In this document: positions 14,321 through 17,335 of the stretch, one piece after another
How positions within the stretch are numbered: the stretch's first letter is position 1
Layout of the letters: the number at the start of each line of letters is the position of its first letter
Origin: an uncultured Eubacterium sp.
GTDB lineage: Bacteria; Bacillota; Clostridia; Lachnospirales; Lachnospiraceae
Assembly: GCA_910577295.1 (NCBI GenBank)
Contig: CAJTLS010000001.1
Location: forward strand, 32,483 to 49,817
Reading direction: 5' to 3'
DNA: 17,335 nucleotides
Program-made: the position numbers and the translations under genes
Notes under the pieces: generated by a model
Databases searched by the model: none
Seen by the model: the letters and a program-made list of their open reading frames with translations, nothing else
What the model was told of the DNA's origin: nothing

Positions 14321-14689
14321 GTGAAAACAATAATTGTTTCCTTAATAGGAATCAGTTCCATATTTTTAGTTGCAATGATACAGAACAATATAAATACAAA
14401 GACGTGGCAGGAGGAACAGTTGGAAAACTCGCTTGCAGCAGCTATGTCGCAAACAATGGAAGAGGTTATATTTGGGGGAGGGTATGGGATTAGCAATCAA
14501 AATGAGATGATGGCAGCTTTTCTTCAGGCAATGATACGCAAGCTGGACGGAAAAGCAGATGTGACAATAAAGGTACATGATATCAATTTTGCACTGGGGC
14601 AAATGGATATAGAAGCAATCGGTTCGTATCGGATGACGAACGGGAAAATATGCAAAGTATCGGTGCGCCGCAATCTGATTGTCAATTAA
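14321..14689 (+). CDS. Pilin-like single-TM protein, last gene of the operon
   Basis: It starts at GTG 14321 with AGAGG about 6 nt upstream, 26 nt after the previous gene, and has 122 residues. An N-terminal TM helix (about 3-21) is followed by an extended amphipathic helix (QEEQLENSLAAAMSQTMEEV) and a small alpha/beta domain ending VSVRRNLIVN. The layout is that of the preceding protein, so the two are probably minor-pilin-like partners. No cleavage motif or known family signature is seen. Its last codons form the left arm of a 16-bp inverted repeat that closes the operon. Confidence 0.7.
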   Translation: MKTIIVSLIGISSIFLVAMIQNNINTKTWQEEQLENSLAAAMSQTMEEVIFGGGYGISNQNEMMAAFLQAMIRKLDGKADVTIKVHDINFALGQMDIEAIGSYRMTNGKICKVSVRRNLIVN

Positions 14690-14713
14690 AAGATGGTGGC
14701 GCACCGATACTTT
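14654..14713. terminator. 16-bp inverted repeat at operon end
   Basis: AAAGTATCGGTGCGCC (14654-14669), inside the last codons of the pilin-like gene, pairs perfectly with GGCGCACCGATACTTT (14698-14713) across a 28-nt loop containing the stop codon. A short T-run and A/T-rich sequence follow on the plus strand. It sits between two convergent genes and probably ends transcription or protects the mRNA 3' end. The large loop and weak U-tract make it an atypical terminator. Confidence 0.65.
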
Positions 14714-14754
14714 AATATGCACAGGAAAAGCATTTGCCATCGTTAGGCTGCTTA

Positions 14755-16068
14755 TTAATCTTCGCTTTCTTCTTCGTCCTCTTCGTCTTCTCTTGGTTTG
14801 ATTTCAAGACGGATTTTATCAATTCGGTTTCCGTCCACGTCGAGAACCGTATAGATGCCGTATTTATCTTCAGCCGTTTCACCGACGTTTGGAAAATGTT
14901 GAAGAAGATTGATAATATGTCCGGCAATTGAGTCATAATCATCGGAAGTTAGAGGCAGACTCAATGTTTCGGCAATGTCGTCTAAGGAAGTGGAGCCAAG
15001 TACCTGATAGACGGTATCACTGATTTTTTGGATATCATCTTCCTCGTCCGTGTCGTATTCATCGCGAAGTTCACCGACGATTTCTTCAATGAGATCCTCA
15101 ATCGTAATCAATCCGGCCAGAGCGCCGTATTCATCAAGGACGATTGTCATTGGGATGGAGCCTTTTTTCATTTCCATAAAGAGTTCAGCGACATTTTTGT
15201 ACTCGTAAGTAACGTGGGCTTCCCGAATTAATGTTTTTATATCTAAGTTTTCTTTGTTTCCTTTATAAAATACGAAATCTTTTAAGTTGATGATACCGAT
15301 AATATTGTCAATGGTTTCTTCATATACCGGTAAACGGGCAAATTTATTTTCAGTAAATACGGTAAGCAGTTCTTCGTAAGAAATAGCCGAATCGACCATT
15401 GTAATATCCATACGGGGAATCATAACGTCCTTTGCCAAAGAATCGCCAAAGTCAACGATGTTGGTAATCATTTGCCGTTCTTCGCTCTCGATAACGCCCT
15501 CTTCATGGCTGACATCAACAAAGGTACGCAGTTCGTCTTCGGTAATCGCGGATTCTTTCTTTGATGTATCAATTCTCATAATAAACAGTAGAAAACGCGA
15601 AAATTGATTGACGATAAATATAACAGGTGTCAATATGTTTGTAAAAAATAAAATTGGACGGGAATAGAAAAGCGCTAACTTTTCAGTATTTCTGGTAGCC
15701 AAATTCTTTGGTGTGATTTCACCAAAAATAAGAATTAAGACGGTCAGTATACCGGTAGCAATTCCCGCTCCGATACTTGCACTCTGCTGCAACCCGAGCC
15801 GTTGGCAAATGCTGAAAGCATATGTTGTGGAAAAGGACGAAGCAGAGAGGTTTACAACATTGTTGCAAATTAATATTGCGCTAAGCATCTTAGATGGTTC
15901 TTCAACCAGTTTCAGTACCCGCTTAGCAGCGTTGTTCTTTTCTTCCGCCAAGGCGCGCAGACGGATTTTGTTTGCTGTCGTCAATGCTGTTTCGGCAGAA
16001 GAAAAAAAGGCGGATAAAATAAGCAATATAACTAAAATTAATATATTTACCGCGTCACTGGGGCCCAA
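14755..16068 (-). CDS. CNNM/CBS/CorC_HlyC membrane protein
   Basis: The 437-residue protein is a CNNM/CorC-type integral membrane protein, a family linked to magnesium or other divalent cation export (older name hemolysin C-like). It starts at TTG 16068 with AAAGGAG (16083-16077) 8 nt upstream. Residues 1-190 form the CNNM (DUF21) domain with three to four TM segments and the signatures SAFFSSAETAL (19-29) and FGEITPKN (115-122). A CBS pair (about 210-335) includes MIPRMDI (216-222), FARLPVYEE and VLDEYGALAGLITIEDL (310-326). A CorC_HlyC domain (345-425) precedes a highly acidic tail. It follows the ABC-F gene by 29 nt on the same strand and is convergent with the Tad-like operon. Confidence 0.94.
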   Translation of the reverse strand: MGPSDAVNILILVILLILSAFFSSAETALTTANKIRLRALAEEKNNAAKRVLKLVEEPSKMLSAILICNNVVNLSASSFSTTYAFSICQRLGLQQSASIGAGIATGILTVLILIFGEITPKNLATRNTEKLALFYSRPILFFTNILTPVIFIVNQFSRFLLFIMRIDTSKKESAITEDELRTFVDVSHEEGVIESEERQMITNIVDFGDSLAKDVMIPRMDITMVDSAISYEELLTVFTENKFARLPVYEETIDNIIGIINLKDFVFYKGNKENLDIKTLIREAHVTYEYKNVAELFMEMKKGSIPMTIVLDEYGALAGLITIEDLIEEIVGELRDEYDTDEEDDIQKISDTVYQVLGSTSLDDIAETLSLPLTSDDYDSIAGHIINLLQHFPNVGETAEDKYGIYTVLDVDGNRIDKIRLEIKPREDEEDEEESED

Positions 16069-16097
16069 AGTATCATCTCCTTTATCATTTTGAAAGT

Positions 16098-17335
16098 TTA
16101 GCTTAATGCCTGACGTTTACGAGCCATCTCGTCATTGTCCAGATATTCGTCGTAAGTTGTTACTTTATCAATCATGCCGTTTGGCGTGAATTCGATAATC
16201 CGGTTGGCGATCGTCTGAATAAACTGGTGGTCCTGTGATGTGAAGAGGACGACGCCGGGGAATTTAATTAAACCGTTGTTGACAGATGTGATGGATTCCA
16301 TATCCAAATGGTTGGTTGGCTCGTCGAGCAATAATACATTAGAGCCAAGCATCATCATCTTTGACAACATAACGCGCACTTTTTCACCGCCGGAGAGAAC
16401 GTTTACTTTTTTCAGTCCATCTTCGCCTTTAAAGAGCATTCGTCCAAGGAAACCGCGAACAAAAGTAGCATCTTTTTCAGGAGAAAAAGGCATCAACCAG
16501 TCAACAATTGTGTCATTGCCCGAAAAATAAGGGGTGTTATCTTTCGGGAAATACGAATTAGAAGTAGTAATTCCCCATTTGTAATCTCCCTCGTCCGGCT
16601 CCATCTCGCCTGACAAAATCTGGAAAAGCGTCGTGGCAGCAATGCCGTACGAGCCGACAAAAGCGATTTTATCGTCATGACCAACGGTAAACGATACATT
16701 GTCCAGTACTTTTTCCCCATCAATGGTTTTACTCAGATTCGTTACCGTTAGTACTTCGTTGCCAATCTCGCGGTCAGGTTTGAAATCAACGTAAGGATAT
16801 TTGCGGCTGGAAGGACGCAGCGTATCCAACTCGATTTTTTCCAGAGCACGTTTTCTTGAAGTAGCCTGTTTAGATTTGGAAGCGTTAGCGCTGAATCGCT
16901 GAATAAATTCCTGCAATTCCTTGATTTTTTCTTCTTTCTTTTTGTTCGCTTCTTTCATTTGCTTAATCATCAACTGGCTGGACTCATACCAGAAATCGTA
17001 GTTACCTGCATAAATCTGCATTTTGCCATAATCGAGGTCAACCGTATGCGTACAAACTTTATTTAAGAAATAGCGGTCGTGCGACACTACGATAATAGTA
17101 TTTTCAAAATCAATTAAAAATTCCTCTAACCAGCGGATGGAATCCAGATCCAAATGGTTTGTCGGCTCGTCGAGAAGAAGAATGTCAGGATTGCCGAAAA
17201 GAGCGCGGGCAAGCAGGATTTTTACTTTATCCGTATCCGGCAATTCGCTCATTATTTTATTATGGACCTCTGTTTCAATACCTAAACCATTTAGTAAAGT
17301 AGCGGCGTCAGCTTCTGCTTCCCAACCGTTCATTG
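16098..17335 (-). CDS. ABC-F family ATPase, 5'-truncated by window edge
   Basis: The gene runs off the right edge; 411 residues are visible, numbered here from the first in-window ATG (17333), which is probably internal. NBD1 shows an altered signature SELPDTDKVK (29-38), Walker B ILLLDEPTNHLD (51-62) and H-switch VVSHDR (82-87). A charged interdomain linker (115-180) follows. NBD2 (195-385) has Walker A position GSYGIAATT (227-235) with Ala instead of Lys, an intact signature VLSGGEKVR (312-320), Walker B VLLLDEPTNHLD (333-344) and SQDH (366-369) where the H-switch His is Gln. No TM segments are present, as usual for ABC-F proteins, which act on ribosomes. The specific role (translation factor or antibiotic resistance) cannot be told. 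Confidence 0.92.
   Translation of the reverse strand, partial: MNGWEAEADAATLLNGLGIETEVHNKIMSELPDTDKVKILLARALFGNPDILLLDEPTNHLDLDSIRWLEEFLIDFENTIIVVSHDRYFLNKVCTHTVDLDYGKMQIYAGNYDFWYESSQLMIKQMKEANKKKEEKIKELQEFIQRFSANASKSKQATSRKRALEKIELDTLRPSSRKYPYVDFKPDREIGNEVLTVTNLSKTIDGEKVLDNVSFTVGHDDKIAFVGSYGIAATTLFQILSGEMEPDEGDYKWGITTSNSYFPKDNTPYFSGNDTIVDWLMPFSPEKDATFVRGFLGRMLFKGEDGLKKVNVLSGGEKVRVMLSKMMMLGSNVLLLDEPTNHLDMESITSVNNGLIKFPGVVLFTSQDHQFIQTIANRIIEFTPNGMIDKVTTYDEYLDNDEMARKRQALS

Noticed and set aside
13692..14740. Minus-strand open frames opposite the pilin-like genes
   Set aside because: They are Ser/His/Ile-rich complements of the real genes, which are joined by stop/start overlaps on the plus strand.
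15713..16093. Plus-strand open frame of 126 codons
   Set aside because: It is antisense to the CNNM domain of the CorC-like gene, which is well conserved; no ribosome site.
1..17335. CRISPR arrays, tRNA/rRNA genes, transposases, integrases
   Set aside because: I looked for spaced direct repeats, tRNA-like cloverleaf ends and transposase motifs and found none.

Overview
The window looks like chromosomal DNA of a low-GC, Gram-positive anaerobe of the Clostridia, most likely a Lachnospiraceae member. This is inferred from gene families, AG-rich ribosome binding sites and A/T-rich codons; no rRNA or database match supports it. No insertion sequence, integrase, tRNA, rRNA or CRISPR array was seen.

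Layout. (1) 3-1436: 3' part of a MutS2-like ATPase lacking a Smr domain, followed by a possible 45-codon ORF and a membrane-anchored XRE regulator (1691-2521) with a terminator. (2) 2620-2977: a gene-poor stretch with a dyad/-10 element and an unrecognised start-less reading frame. (3) 2978-7258: a rearranged agr-type peptide quorum-sensing locus. A small XRE regulator is joined to an AgrC-like GHKL kinase (plus strand). Convergent with it are agrB and a 44-codon agrD (minus strand) that begins inside the end of agrB. A LytTR response regulator (AgrA-like) diverges from agrB, followed by two more small XRE regulators. (4) 7362-8039: pyrE with its own promoter and a strong bidirectional terminator, then a nested palindromic element. 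(5) 8353-14689: a tightly overlapped eight-gene plus-strand operon for a reduced Tad/type IV pilus-like machine: a TadZ-like protein with a degenerate P-loop, a secreted parallel beta-helix protein, a CpaF/TadA ATPase, a TadB/TadC-like membrane protein, a 31-residue hydrophobic peptide and three small single-TM pilin-like proteins. (6) 14755-17335, minus strand: a CNNM/CBS/CorC_HlyC membrane protein and the 3' part of an ABC-F ATPase whose second ATP site looks degenerate.

How the genes may work together. AgrB would process AgrD into a five-residue serine-closed ring peptide, sensed by the AgrC-like kinase, which would phosphorylate the LytTR regulator. Repeats resembling LytTR half-sites lie in the agrB/regulator intergenic region. 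The Tad-like operon may assemble a pilus or export the beta-helix protein. No site in the sequence shows that the quorum system controls it; that link would be speculation.

The two most notable items are the hidden agrD with a predicted lactone peptide, and the compact Tad-like operon with a beta-helix protein encoded between its two ATPase-family genes.
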